A DNA stretch of 64,000 bases from assembly GCF_900167415.1 (NCBI RefSeq), contig NZ_FUWU01000002.1:60323-124322 (forward strand). The letters are read 5' to 3'. Position numbers and translations under genes: made by a program. Below, in pieces: positions 42,497 to 51,417 of this stretch (position 1 is its first letter; every line of letters starts with the position of its first letter). The DNA is from Fibrobacter intestinalis. Its GTDB lineage: Bacteria > Fibrobacterota > Fibrobacteria > Fibrobacterales > Fibrobacteraceae. The notes below the pieces were generated by a model. That model saw only the letters and a program-made list of their open reading frames with translations, was not told the origin of the DNA and searched no databases.

Positions 42497-43986
42497 TGGA
42501 TTCCATACAGACCGATCAAAAATTTTTGATGAAAAGTACGCTGTTTACTTTTTTGGGTTCCGCCCTGAAAGTCATCGCGGCCGTTTTGACGATTGTCGTT
42601 GCGCGCGTTTTTGGCAAGGAACTTTTTGGCATTTACGTTTCCACGCAGCTTCTGGTTTTGACGCTTAGCCGTGTGGCGATTCTCGGGCTCGACAAGGGAC
42701 TCCACCGCTATTTGCCGCAGAACAAGGTGTGCGGGCGTATTTTATACGAAGGTATCGCCGAGTCGTTGCGGTTTGCGCTTGTTGTGGCTTTGATTATTTC
42801 TTCTCTCCTTTGGATGGGTTCTTTTTTCAATTTGCAAAGGTTTTCGACGGGGCTTGCCATGCTTTCGTCGGCGGAAATCTCCCTCTACGTCCTTTCGGTG
42901 ATTCCTTATACGGCGCTGTTGCTTTTTGCCGGGGCTTCGGAGGGGAACCGTCGTCCGCAATACAAGATTTTCATTAACGATTTTGCGGTAACGACTCTTT
43001 CTCCGGTGATAGCGTTGGCTTTTTACTTTGCGGGAATCTCGGGAAAATTTGCGCTGCCTCTCGGCTTTTTTATGGCCAATATATTGGGCGTTATGGTGTA
43101 TTTCTTTTTGATGAAAATGCAGTTTCCGGAGCTTCGTTTTTTGCAGAAGAAGAAAATCCCGAAGGAACTTCTGGATTTTTCGCTGCCTCTCGGCTTTGCC
43201 GAAATTGTCGCCGCTTTTTTGCTTCGCGTGGACCTTTGGATGGTGCTTGCGCTTATCGGTCCGGAAGCCGCTGGTATTTATGCGGTCATGGTTACGATTT
43301 CAAATGGACTGAAAACCATTCGCCAAAGCTACAATCCGATTTTGCAGCCGGTCGTTGCATCGATGTCTGCGGAACGCCTGAAAACCGATTTGAAACCCGT
43401 TTTTTCGTATTGCGTTTCGATGGTGACACTTATCCAGTTGGGTATCGGATTCTTTATCGTGTTTTTTCCGGAACAGACGATGCTGATTGCTGGCAAGTCT
43501 TTTATTACCGAGGAAAATCCTGTCGCGGTTTTGGGAATTCTGATTATCGGCAATTTGATTAACGGCTTTTTTGGACTTTCTGGCGCGGTCATCAACGGTT
43601 TAGGTAAAAGCAAATTCATGTTGATGATGAATGTGGTTTCGCTCATTTTTGCGCTGGCGATGAACCGTTTGCTGATTCCGGTTCTGGGCATTGCGGGGGC
43701 GGCACTTTCGTCGATGTCCTACCAAATTTTGCAAAGCATCTGGATGAATATCTATTTGAAAAAAATGGGATTCTGGCTTTATCAGAAATTTCTTTGGGGG
43801 CAGGTGTTTTGGATGGCGCTCCTGGTGGCGTTTTATGTTTATTTGCAGCTCGCCCCCTCGCCTTCGCTTTCTTTGAAGGCGGTCGTGTATGCGGTTTTGC
43901 TTCTTTTGTTGCTGTGGACGTTTTGGAAACAGGGGCTTTCCGGCTATAAAAAGGGCGTAGCGCAAAATTCTTCAAAGAAAAATTAG
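42493..43986 (+). CDS. Polysaccharide flippase (Wzx/MATE-like)
   Basis: About 497 residues with 12-14 predicted membrane helices. The N-terminus (STLFTFLGSALKVIAAVLTIVVARVFGKELFGIY) is typical of the polysaccharide biosynthesis protein/MurJ-MATE superfamily, which flips lipid-linked oligosaccharides across the inner membrane. It starts at ATG 42493 within the stop region of the glycosyltransferase gene, or at the adjacent ATG 42496. The upstream in-frame ATG at 42448 lies inside the previous gene and is less likely. folA follows after 12 bases. Confidence 0.85.
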   Translation: MMDSIQTDQKFLMKSTLFTFLGSALKVIAAVLTIVVARVFGKELFGIYVSTQLLVLTLSRVAILGLDKGLHRYLPQNKVCGRILYEGIAESLRFALVVALIISSLLWMGSFFNLQRFSTGLAMLSSAEISLYVLSVIPYTALLLFAGASEGNRRPQYKIFINDFAVTTLSPVIALAFYFAGISGKFALPLGFFMANILGVMVYFFLMKMQFPELRFLQKKKIPKELLDFSLPLGFAEIVAAFLLRVDLWMVLALIGPEAAGIYAVMVTISNGLKTIRQSYNPILQPVVASMSAERLKTDLKPVFSYCVSMVTLIQLGIGFFIVFFPEQTMLIAGKSFITEENPVAVLGILIIGNLINGFFGLSGAVINGLGKSKFMLMMNVVSLIFALAMNRLLIPVLGIAGAALSSMSYQILQSIWMNIYLKKMGFWLYQKFLWGQVFWMALLVAFYVYLQLAPSPSLSLKAVVYAVLLLLLLWTFWKQGLSGYKKGVAQNSSKKN

Positions 43987-43998
43987 AGGTTTCGGGCG

Positions 43999-44484
43999 AT
44001 GCTTGTTTCGGCGATTGTTGCGGTTTCGGAAAATAATGTGATTGGTAAGGAGGGGCATTTGCCGTGGCATTTGTCGCAGGATTTAAAACGCTTCAAGGCG
44101 ATAACTTCGGGGCATTCCGTTTTGCTTGGACGCAAAAATTATGAAGACATTGGGCGCCCCTTGCCGAACCGCACGAATTATGTGCTGACGCGGAATGAAA
44201 ACTTTGAAGCGCCGGGCTGCGTTGTTTGCACGAGCTTGGATGCGGCGGTGGCCGCTGCGAAAGAAAGCGGGGAATCGGAACTTTTTGTGATAGGCGGGGC
44301 GGAGATTTACCGGGCGGCAATGCCGCTGGTGGCAAAGCTTTATTTGACCCGGGTTCATGCGCAGATAAACGGCGACGTGGAAATGCCGCCTTGGGGTTCA
44401 GGTTGGAAAATGCTGAGTGAAGAATTTTGTGAAAAAGGCGAAAGGGACGATTTTTCTTGCACTTTTCAAGTGCTTGTCCGGTAG
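43999..44484 (+). CDS. folA: Dihydrofolate reductase
   Basis: Reduces dihydrofolate with NADPH. The 161-residue product is of normal length. Key features are the N-terminal SAIVAVSENNVIGKEGHLPWHL, the substrate-site Asp/Glu region (LSQDLKRFK), the NADPH motif VLLGRKNYEDIGRPLPNR, and FVIGGAEIYRAAMP near residue 100. It lies 12 bases downstream of the flippase gene and may be transcribed with it, although the functions are unrelated. Confidence 0.95.
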   Translation: MLVSAIVAVSENNVIGKEGHLPWHLSQDLKRFKAITSGHSVLLGRKNYEDIGRPLPNRTNYVLTRNENFEAPGCVVCTSLDAAVAAAKESGESELFVIGGAEIYRAAMPLVAKLYLTRVHAQINGDVEMPPWGSGWKMLSEEFCEKGERDDFSCTFQVLVR

Positions 44485-44536
44485 GGTGGCTAGTTTTTAG
44501 TAGTTAGTGAGCCTGTCGAAAATCCGCCGCCCTTTG

Positions 44537-45910
44537 CTATCCTCCCCGTACAAATTCAATCGCTTCATCCAGTTTGCGAAAACGCCGGATGTCGATTTTA
44601 GAGGATTTGGAGACTTTGGACGAAGCCGGAAGAAGAATGTGTTCAAAACCGAGCCTTTCCGCTTCTTTTACCCGCAGGTCGGTCTGGCTGACGGAGCGAA
44701 TCTCCCCCGAAAGACCGAGTTCGCCGATGACAATCGTTTTGGGCGGGAGCGTGATGCCCAGATGGTTGCAGACGATGGCGAGCGCAATGGCCAAATCCGT
44801 CCCGGTGTCGTTGATTTTGAGCCCGCCGGCGATGCTTGCGAAAACGTCGGAGTTGCCGATGGGAATGCCGCCGAATTTGTCGAGGAGCGCCAGAATGATG
44901 GTCAGACGTTTGGGGTCGATTCCAGCGGCGACCCGTTGCGCGACGGCGTAATTCGTTTGATTTACTAGGGCTTGCGTTTCAAAAAGCATGGCGCGAGAAC
45001 CTTCGATGGTGCAGCTGACGACGCTGCCGGGCGAGTTCATGTTCGTGGCGTCAAGAAATATCTTGCTCGGGTTGGTCACGCTGACAAGCCCGCCGGAAGT
45101 CATTTCGAATACGCCGATTTCATCCGTTGCGCCGAAGCGGTTTTTGATGGTACGCAATATGCGGTATTGATTGTTGCGGTCGCCTTCAAAATAGGCGACG
45201 GTATCGACCATGTGTTCTAGAATCCGGGGGCCAGCGATTTGCCCGTCCTTGGTCACGTGCCCGATGAGGATGGTAATGCAATTTGCATTTTTGGCGAACA
45301 CCATTAGGGAAAGAGTGCTTTCTCGCAGCTGGGAAACGCTGCCCGGCGTTCCCGGCAGTTCGGCGTTGTAAATGGTCTGGATGGAGTCGATTACCATAAT
45401 TTCCGGTTCAATGGCTCTTGCTTTTTCCAAAATCCTATCCAAGTTGGTTTCGCAAAGGAGCATCAAGTCGCTGCCGGAAACTCCCAACCGTTCGCTGCGC
45501 AATTTGACTTGGACCGCGCTTTCTTCGCCGCTGACATAAAGCGCTTTGACTCCAGCGCTTGCCATAGTCGCCATGGTTTGCAGCACCAGCGTGGATTTGC
45601 CGATTCCCGGATCGCCGCCGATAAGCACCAAAGAGCCGGGAGCAAAGCCGCCGCCGAGAGTTCTGTCAAATTCGGGGCTGGCGGAACTGAGTCTTTGGGT
45701 CGCGGTGGTCTGGATGTCGGCTAGTCGGCGGGGAATTCCCGCTGTTCCATCTTTGTCCAAAGAATTGCGGCCAAGTCCTCGCCGGGTGGATTTGTTTTCG
45801 GCGGCTCTTTCGACGAGAGTACTCCAGCTTCCGCAATTCGGGCATTTTCCCGCCCATTTTGGGGTGATTTCGCCACATTCGGTGCAGACAAATTCTGTTT
45901 CGGCTTTCAT
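44537..45910 (-). CDS. radA: DNA repair ATPase RadA (Sms)
   Basis: A RecA-like branch-migration helicase. The 457 residues include the N-terminal zinc finger (CTECGEITPKWAGKCPNCGSW), Walker A GGDPGIGKST (about 85-94), Walker B MVIDSIQT, the RadA-specific KNRFG motif (TIKNRFGATDE), and a C-terminal Lon-like domain (GGLKINDTGTDLAIALAI, GELGLSGEIRSV). GGAGTAG precedes the ATG at 45910. It is convergent with folA and follows the terminator of the pentapeptide gene. Confidence 0.95.
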   Translation of the reverse strand: MKAETEFVCTECGEITPKWAGKCPNCGSWSTLVERAAENKSTRRGLGRNSLDKDGTAGIPRRLADIQTTATQRLSSASPEFDRTLGGGFAPGSLVLIGGDPGIGKSTLVLQTMATMASAGVKALYVSGEESAVQVKLRSERLGVSGSDLMLLCETNLDRILEKARAIEPEIMVIDSIQTIYNAELPGTPGSVSQLRESTLSLMVFAKNANCITILIGHVTKDGQIAGPRILEHMVDTVAYFEGDRNNQYRILRTIKNRFGATDEIGVFEMTSGGLVSVTNPSKIFLDATNMNSPGSVVSCTIEGSRAMLFETQALVNQTNYAVAQRVAAGIDPKRLTIILALLDKFGGIPIGNSDVFASIAGGLKINDTGTDLAIALAIVCNHLGITLPPKTIVIGELGLSGEIRSVSQTDLRVKEAERLGFEHILLPASSKVSKSSKIDIRRFRKLDEAIEFVRGG

Positions 45911-45940
45911 TGGCTACTCCATAAAAATCGGGTTTAAAAT

Positions 45941-45971
45941 AAAAAACTGCCACTGTATTTAAGTGACAGCT
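45941..45971 (-). terminator. Terminator of the pentapeptide-repeat gene
   Basis: On the minus strand, GCTGTCAC-TTAAATACA-GTGGCAG followed by TTTTTTA. It lies about 20 bases past the stop codon. Confidence 0.8.
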
Positions 45972-45991
45972 TTTGTCGAAATTTGAAAAGA

Positions 45992-47425
45992 CTAGTTTTC
46001 AATGCCGGCTGCTTGATCCGCAGTCTTGCGACGGCGTTTCTTCTTTTTCGGCTGGTCCGAAGAACCGCTCTTCTTTTCTACGGTGACGCTTGCCGCTTTT
46101 TCGCCTAGCTTGGTGAATCCGTATTGACGAGGTTCAAAGCCGTCCGGGAATTTGGTCTTGGCGTCGTAGATGACCTTTTTAGCGGTGAATTTTTCAATGT
46201 GCGCGTTGGAAAGGTCCGCTCCGCTGAAGTCCACGTTTTCCATTTTGGTGTCCGCGTCGAACTTTACGTTTTGCATATTGGCGTTGAGGAATGTCACGTT
46301 GTCCAGCTTGGCTCCGGAGAAGTTTACGCCGGTCAAGTTGGCAAGGTCGAAGCTCGTGCGGCTGACCGTGGAGTTCGAGAAATTCGCTTTGGTCAAGTCG
46401 GCGTTGTCAAAGATGTCTTTGAAAACATAAGTGCCGTCAAAGATGGACTTTTGCATGATGGCTCCGCGGAAAATGCTCTTGCTCGCTTCGCCGTCAAAGA
46501 AGGAGACCTTGTTCATTTTGGCCTTTTCAAAGTTGCTCTTGGTGACGACGCCCTTGTCGAAGATGACTCCGGAAAGATCCTGGTTGGCGAATTCCATGTT
46601 CTTCAGGTTGGACTGGGCGAAAGAAGCCTTTTGAATTTGGGCTTTGGAAAGATCCACGTCGTTGAAATCCGTCAAGGAAAGGTCGGCACTCTGCATATTG
46701 ACGTTGATGAACTTGGCTCCGCCGAAATCCGCCTTGGAAAGACCGGCCTTGGTGAAGTTTACGCCGTTGAGTTCCACACCGCTGAAGTCGGCGTTGATCA
46801 GGTTGCAGGCGGTGAAATCCGTTTTGACGATAGTCGCTCCGCTCAAGTTGGCAGCACCCATCAGGGAACGGGAGAAGTTGGTGTTGGTCAGGTCGGCATC
46901 GCTGAAATCCGCCTGGGTCAAGTCCACGTCGATGACGGAAGCGTTTTTCAGGTTGGCGTCGCTGAAGTCTGCCTGATCGGAAACTTTCATCGCGTCGAGC
47001 CGGGCGTTTTCCAAATTCGATTTCGGGAATTTGGAGTCCAGCAGGGTCGCCCTGTAAAGGTTGGCTTCTTTCAGGGAAGCGCCTTTAAAGTTTGCGCCGC
47101 GCAGGTCTGCGCCGGAAAGAATCGCTTTGTCCAGATTGGCGTCGCGGAAATCCGGATCGTTCATCACAGAGTTTTGGAAGTGGACTTCTTGCAATTTGGC
47201 TTCGCGGAAAGAAACGGGAGAATGCGTTGCATTGGAGCCGGTGAAGTCGGTGACGTTCTTAACAGCCTTTGCGTTTTTAAAATTGAATCCGTCAATATTC
47301 TTACTGCGGAAAGAGACGTTGATATCCTTATTGCTCCAGTCGGTTTGCTGGGCAAATGCGCCAGTGGCCATGGAGGCGAGCAAAAGAACACCGAACTTGG
47401 AAGTCAAATTGAGGTGCATATTCAT
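45992..47425 (-). CDS. Exported pentapeptide-repeat protein
   Basis: 477 residues. A signal peptide (FGVLLLASMATGAFA, cleavage near residue 25) is followed by nearly 400 residues of pentapeptide repeats (A-D/N-L/F-x-x, e.g. ADLRGANFKGASLKEANL, ADFSDADLTNTNF), which should fold as a quadrilateral beta-helix. The C-terminus is Lys/Arg-rich (KKKKRRRKTAD). The role is unknown; a periplasmic or surface structural or binding protein is likely, since the signal peptide argues against a gyrase-protecting role. AAAGGGAT precedes the ATG. The long antisense frame 46124-47476 arises from the repeat periodicity. Confidence 0.82.
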   Translation of the reverse strand: MNMHLNLTSKFGVLLLASMATGAFAQQTDWSNKDINVSFRSKNIDGFNFKNAKAVKNVTDFTGSNATHSPVSFREAKLQEVHFQNSVMNDPDFRDANLDKAILSGADLRGANFKGASLKEANLYRATLLDSKFPKSNLENARLDAMKVSDQADFSDANLKNASVIDVDLTQADFSDADLTNTNFSRSLMGAANLSGATIVKTDFTACNLINADFSGVELNGVNFTKAGLSKADFGGAKFINVNMQSADLSLTDFNDVDLSKAQIQKASFAQSNLKNMEFANQDLSGVIFDKGVVTKSNFEKAKMNKVSFFDGEASKSIFRGAIMQKSIFDGTYVFKDIFDNADLTKANFSNSTVSRTSFDLANLTGVNFSGAKLDNVTFLNANMQNVKFDADTKMENVDFSGADLSNAHIEKFTAKKVIYDAKTKFPDGFEPRQYGFTKLGEKAASVTVEKKSGSSDQPKKKKRRRKTADQAAGIEN

Positions 47426-47542
47426 TCTGTATCCCTTTTTAAGAGTCTAGTCAAAATTTTGATAGACCTAAAATAAATTAAAAAATGCCCTTTGGATAAA
47501 AAAAAGATTAGATGTTTCCATAAAAAAGCTATTTTGGGGGGC

Positions 47543-48745
47543 ATGGCAAGTTATTTGAAGGAAAAATACGATGTAATTGTGTGCGGTGCGGGCCCTGCGG
47601 GGCTTTATGCTGCGAATACCCTTCAAAAAAGAGCCGGAAAACGAATTTCCGTCTTGCTGCTGGACAGAAAATCGCCGTGGAAAGAGCCCGTTTCCTGCGC
47701 GGAAGCGGTTTCCCGCAAGATATTTTCGCGCTACTGGAAGCCGAATGAAGATTGGGTCCGGGAACATTTGGACGGCGTGTATTTTACGTCTCCGGACATG
47801 ACGCGGGTGGAATTTCGCCAGCCGGATTGCGGGCTGATTTTGGACAGGGCCGCTTTTCACCGGGAGATGGCGGAAAAAGCCCAGGAACTCGGCGCGGAAT
47901 GCCATTTTGAAAATGTCGTGGAAAAGATTTCCCGTTCAGAGGATGGACTTTGGAATGTCGTCGTTCGCCACAAGGATTCTTCTGTAACCCTGCAAACGAG
48001 AACGGTTATCGATGCGACGGGACCCGGGGCGAAGATCACTCGGGGAATTTCGGAACTCGCGGAATTGGAAACCGGCGATTTCGATGTGGAACCGGCGGTT
48101 TTTGCCCTTGTGGAAGGCATCCCGCACGATGTTCAGCATATTGAACTGCTTTTTGGACATCGTTTTTTCCCTGGCGGATACGGGTGGGTCTTTCCGCGCG
48201 ACGGCAAGGTGGCCAATGTCGGGCTTGTGAACGGTCGGGAATTTGTGAAGAGCCACCCGCCGAAAGCGACTTTGGATGCGTTTATTCGAGAAGCGTATCC
48301 GGATGCGAAAATCCTTTCTTACCACGGCGGAGCGATTCCCTGTGGCCAATCCCTGCGGCCTGTGGCCGCTTGCGGGCTTTTTAAGGCGGGGGATTCGGCG
48401 AGCACGGTGAACCCCATCAGTCGGTCCGGAATTGTGGAAGCACTCAAAAGCGGAAAAATCGCGGCGGAGTGCGCTCTGGAATGGCTTGCCGCTGATACGG
48501 ACGAGCAACGCCGAGAAATTGAAAAAAGCACCCTCTCCCGCTGGATGAAAATCCAGGGCAAGTCGCACTTGAATTTTCACCGGGGAAAGGCCGGTTTCGG
48601 GCGCATTTCCGACAGGCAGCTGGACAGGGCTGCGCACCGCCTGGCTTCGATTCCGGCGGAAAAACGGACGCTTTTCCGGATTTTTTGGACGGTTCTTTCG
48701 TCGTCCCCCACGATTTTGTGGAAATTGCGCTCTTTCTTTTTTTAG
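47543..48745 (+). CDS. FAD-dependent oxidoreductase, geranylgeranyl-reductase family
   Basis: 400 residues. An N-terminal FAD-binding motif, VIVCGAGPAGLYAAN, follows a short leader; later ATGPGAKI, the GYGWVFPRDGKVANVGL motif typical of the geranylgeranyl reductase family, and GDSASTVNPISRSGI, which binds the flavin. Such enzymes saturate isoprenoid chains or reduce related lipids; the substrate here is unknown. The ATG at 47543 follows GGGGGG; the frame is open to 47492 but lacks a better start. Two small genes follow closely on the same strand. Confidence 0.82.
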   Translation: MASYLKEKYDVIVCGAGPAGLYAANTLQKRAGKRISVLLLDRKSPWKEPVSCAEAVSRKIFSRYWKPNEDWVREHLDGVYFTSPDMTRVEFRQPDCGLILDRAAFHREMAEKAQELGAECHFENVVEKISRSEDGLWNVVVRHKDSSVTLQTRTVIDATGPGAKITRGISELAELETGDFDVEPAVFALVEGIPHDVQHIELLFGHRFFPGGYGWVFPRDGKVANVGLVNGREFVKSHPPKATLDAFIREAYPDAKILSYHGGAIPCGQSLRPVAACGLFKAGDSASTVNPISRSGIVEALKSGKIAAECALEWLAADTDEQRREIEKSTLSRWMKIQGKSHLNFHRGKAGFGRISDRQLDRAAHRLASIPAEKRTLFRIFWTVLSSSPTILWKLRSFFF

Positions 48746-48754
48746 GTCTGGGAA

Positions 48755-49207
48755 ATGAAAAGCATTCAAGAAGTGGAACAGGATATTCGGAACGTCTTTG
48801 CGAAATTTACGTCACCGGACGACAAGTGGTCTTATCTGCTGCGCTTGGCCAGGGAACATCCCGGAATGGATGCGAAGCTCAAAGAAGAAAAATTTCTGGT
48901 CAAAGGCTGCGCTTCCCGGATGTTTCTTGTTCCGGAGTTCCAAGAAGGGCGGCTGCGCTTGCACATGGATACGGAAGTCGGGGCGGACAATCCTTTGATA
49001 AGCCGCGGGCTGGGCGCTCTCGCCCTGAAGATTTACGATAACCGCACACCGGCGGAAATTCTGGCCTCGGATCCGGAGTTCTTTCAAAAAATCGGTTTGC
49101 AGCAGGGGCTTTCGCCGACGCGATCCAACGGCTTTGCGAGCCTCTTGAAACAAATTTACCTGTATGCGGAAGTTTTCAAGGCACTTTCCGCGCGGGGCAA
49201 TTCATAG
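48755..49207 (+). CDS. sufE: SufE-family Fe-S assembly protein
   Basis: 150 residues. SufE accepts sulfur from the cysteine desulfurase SufS. The active-site Cys lies in VKGCASRMFL (about residue 52). The surrounding sequence (DDKWSYLLRLAREHP, NPLISRGLGALALKIYDNRTPAEI, GLSPTRSNGFASLLKQI) follows the family closely. No sufS or sufBCD lies nearby. It starts 9 bases after the reductase gene and 8 bases before the next gene, so a three-gene operon is likely. Confidence 0.9.
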   Translation: MKSIQEVEQDIRNVFAKFTSPDDKWSYLLRLAREHPGMDAKLKEEKFLVKGCASRMFLVPEFQEGRLRLHMDTEVGADNPLISRGLGALALKIYDNRTPAEILASDPEFFQKIGLQQGLSPTRSNGFASLLKQIYLYAEVFKALSARGNS

Positions 49208-49215
49208 GAGTCATC

Positions 49216-49767
49216 ATGCTGAGTTTTCAAAATATTATGGGCGGAAAAAATCCGTTGGACGATCCGGAAGACGACGAGAATTTGGATGGAGAAAAGAAAA
49301 AGCCCGAGCCGACGCAAATTGTCAGCTGGCAGGACGCTCTGGTGATTTTGGTGATTATCGCGGCGATAGTCGGCGGATACCAGTATTACCAATACACCAA
49401 AAGGGAGAGCGAAGAAATTTTTGCCCGTTGCGCGCTTCTTTACGACGGCGGGGATCTGGTCGCTGCCCGGGATTGTTACGAAAGTACGTGGGACTTGAGC
49501 TACGCGCCTGCGGACAAGGACAGCTTGCGGGTCGTGCGCCTGGGGGAGATTGAAGATATCAAGGTGGCTCAGGAATTTGTTCTGGAAACCGTGCAGGCGG
49601 CTCTTTCGGCTGGCGATTCGGCGAAGGCTATCGAAGAGGCTCAAAAAATGACGTCGCCGCTGCTTCTGTCGGAAGAGGATGCTGGGCTGTGGAAAGAAAT
49701 TTCCGGGTCGCTTGCCGTTTTGCGTTCTGAAACTTCCGAGTCTCCGTCCGATTCGCTTTCGCGTTAA
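49216..49767 (+). CDS. Single-pass membrane protein with TPR-like tail
   Basis: 183 residues. An acidic N-terminus (DDPEDDENLDGEKKK) is followed by one hydrophobic helix (ALVILVIIAAIVGGYQYY, about residues 39-56). The soluble part looks like short helical repeats (ALLYDGGDLVAARDCYEST, ALSAGDSAKAIEEAQKM), as in TPR proteins. AGGAG lies 5 nt before the ATG. Function unknown. It is the last gene of the reductase-sufE operon, followed by a terminator. Confidence 0.7.
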   Translation: MLSFQNIMGGKNPLDDPEDDENLDGEKKKPEPTQIVSWQDALVILVIIAAIVGGYQYYQYTKRESEEIFARCALLYDGGDLVAARDCYESTWDLSYAPADKDSLRVVRLGEIEDIKVAQEFVLETVQAALSAGDSAKAIEEAQKMTSPLLLSEEDAGLWKEISGSLAVLRSETSESPSDSLSR

Positions 49768-49783
49768 AGAGGGCGGCTTGTTT

Positions 49784-49815
49784 TGAAACGGCGGGAATTC
49801 ACCCGTCGTTTTTTC
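49784..49815 (+). terminator. Terminator between the membrane protein gene and tsaE
   Basis: ACGGCGGG-AATTCA-CCCGTCGT followed by TTTTTCTTTT on the plus strand, overlapping the end of tsaE on the other strand. Confidence 0.75.
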
Positions 49816-50245
49816 TTTTGGAGACCTCGATGACGCGGGTTTCGTCGTCGGCGATGGAAATCGAAATTTTGTGGGTCAGGAGTTCTTCGCTGTCCAGGCG
49901 TTCCGGCCATTCGATCAGGGTCACGCCTTTTTGCGATGCGTAATAGTCGATGCCGATTTCTTCCAGATCCGCATGAGGCGGCAACCTGTATAAGTCCAGA
50001 TGATAAATGGGAAGAGAAAGGTTCGGGTATTCGTGGACAATCGTGTAAGTGGGGGAGTTCACTTGGCCCGTAAACCCCAGTCCTCGGCAGATTCCCCGGC
50101 TGATGACGGTTTTCCCTGCGCCGAGGGTTCCGAAAAGAGCGATGACGGATCCTTGCGCGAGGGTCTTTGCAAAATTTTCCGCCCAGGCAAGAGTCTCGGC
50201 TTCGCTGCGGTTTTTCCGCGTTTCGTAAACGGCAAATTCTTTCAT
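49799..50245 (-). CDS. tsaE: tRNA threonylcarbamoyladenosine ATPase TsaE
   Basis: 148 residues. TsaE is the ATPase partner of TsaB/TsaD in t6A37 tRNA modification. Walker A GTLGAGKTVISRGICRGLG (about 42-60), GQVNSPTYTIVHEY, HLDLYRLPP and LIEWPERLD match the family. Its ATG overlaps the stop of nspC by 4 bases, so the two are co-transcribed. Confidence 0.93.
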   Translation of the reverse strand: MKEFAVYETRKNRSEAETLAWAENFAKTLAQGSVIALFGTLGAGKTVISRGICRGLGFTGQVNSPTYTIVHEYPNLSLPIYHLDLYRLPPHADLEEIGIDYYASQKGVTLIEWPERLDSEELLTHKISISIADDETRVIEVSKRKNDG

Positions 50246-51369
50246 AGCTTATCCCGAAATTGCTCGTAGGTAAAACGGTGAACCCATTTGAATTTGCCTT
50301 CTTGCGTCCAGATGCCGATGCTCGGGTGCGGAACGCCGTTGAAAAATGTCGTTTTGACCATCGTGTAGTGAATCATGTCGAAAAATACGATGCGGTCGCC
50401 GACTTGCAGCGGGGAATCGAAAGAATAGTCGCCGATGACGTCTCCTGCGAGACAAGTATCGCCGCCAAGACGGTAGTCGTATTTTTTTTCGCCGGGGTTG
50501 CCGGCTCCGATAACGGTGGGACGGTAGGGCATTTCCAGGCAGTCCGGCATGTGCGCGCTCACGGAGACGTTCAGAATGGCGATTTCCTTTTCGTTGCGTA
50601 CGATGTCTTCGACGCTGGCGACCAGCTCTCCGGTTTGCCAACCGACGGCTTCTCCCGGTTCCAGCACGATTTCGATTCCCGGGTAGCGCTTGTGGAAATC
50701 CCGGAGGATGCGGATCAGGCGTTCTACATCGTAGTCTTCTCGCGTGATGTGGTGCCCGCCGCCAAAATTGACCCATTTCATTTGGGGAATCCACTGGCCG
50801 AACCGCGCTTCAAAATTCTGGAGAACGGCTTCCAGCGCGTCGGCGTTCTGTTCGCACAGGGCGTGAAAATGCAGGCCTTCAATGCCGTCGAGTTCTTCGG
50901 GCCGGAATTCTTTTTGCGTGACCCCTAAGCGGGAAAATCTGCCGCAAGGATTGTAAAGATCGGTTTCTACGGTGGAAAATTCCGGATTGACCCGGATTCC
51001 CGGACTGACGTGCGCCGCCAGGGTTTGGCTTTTGTAACGCTTCCATTGGCTGAAACTGTTGAAAGTGATGTGGTCGGCGAGGCGGAGGATCTCTTCGATT
51101 TCTTCGCTTCCATAGACCGGTGCAAAGACGTGCACTTCTTTTCCCATTTCATTTTTGGCGAGCTTTGCTTCGTTTAAACTGGATGCCGTCGCTCCAGCGA
51201 GATACTTTCCCACGAGCGGGAATGTGCTCCACATGCTGAACCCTTTGAGCGCGCAGATGATTTTGACTTCGGCTTCTTGTTCTACCCGTTGAAGGATTTG
51301 GAGATTGCGGATAAGGCGACTTTCTTCTAATACGTAACAAGGACTGGGGACTTGGGAATAATCGATCAT
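50242..51369 (-). CDS. nspC: Carboxynorspermidine/carboxyspermidine decarboxylase
   Basis: 375 residues, PLP-dependent, last step of the alternative polyamine pathway (makes norspermidine or spermidine). PLP lysine is K42 in ALKGFSMW; other conserved parts are PGIRVNPEF, CGRFSRLG, GLHFHALCEQN, FGGGHHITREDYD, LEPGEAVGW and GGDTCLAGDV with the catalytic Cys. The partner carboxynorspermidine synthase is not in this window. The ATG at 51369 lies 4 nt after a TAAATTTG element and has no ribosome binding site, so the message is probably leaderless. Confidence 0.94.
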   Translation of the reverse strand: MIDYSQVPSPCYVLEESRLIRNLQILQRVEQEAEVKIICALKGFSMWSTFPLVGKYLAGATASSLNEAKLAKNEMGKEVHVFAPVYGSEEIEEILRLADHITFNSFSQWKRYKSQTLAAHVSPGIRVNPEFSTVETDLYNPCGRFSRLGVTQKEFRPEELDGIEGLHFHALCEQNADALEAVLQNFEARFGQWIPQMKWVNFGGGHHITREDYDVERLIRILRDFHKRYPGIEIVLEPGEAVGWQTGELVASVEDIVRNEKEIAILNVSVSAHMPDCLEMPYRPTVIGAGNPGEKKYDYRLGGDTCLAGDVIGDYSFDSPLQVGDRIVFFDMIHYTMVKTTFFNGVPHPSIGIWTQEGKFKWVHRFTYEQFRDKL

Positions 51370-51373
51370 GGTT

Positions 51374-51381
51374 CAAATTTA
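51374..51381 (-). promoter_or_regulatory. TAAATTTG promoter element, leaderless nspC
   Basis: TAAATTTG on the minus strand, then AACC, then the ATG of nspC. Confidence 0.55.
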
Positions 51382-51417
51382 CTTTTTACTAGATTTCACT
51401 CCAAGAGAGGTTTTCTT

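Noticed and set aside
46124..47476. 450-codon plus-strand frame
   Set aside because: Shadow of the pentapeptide-repeat gene; the 15-base periodicity keeps the antisense frame open.
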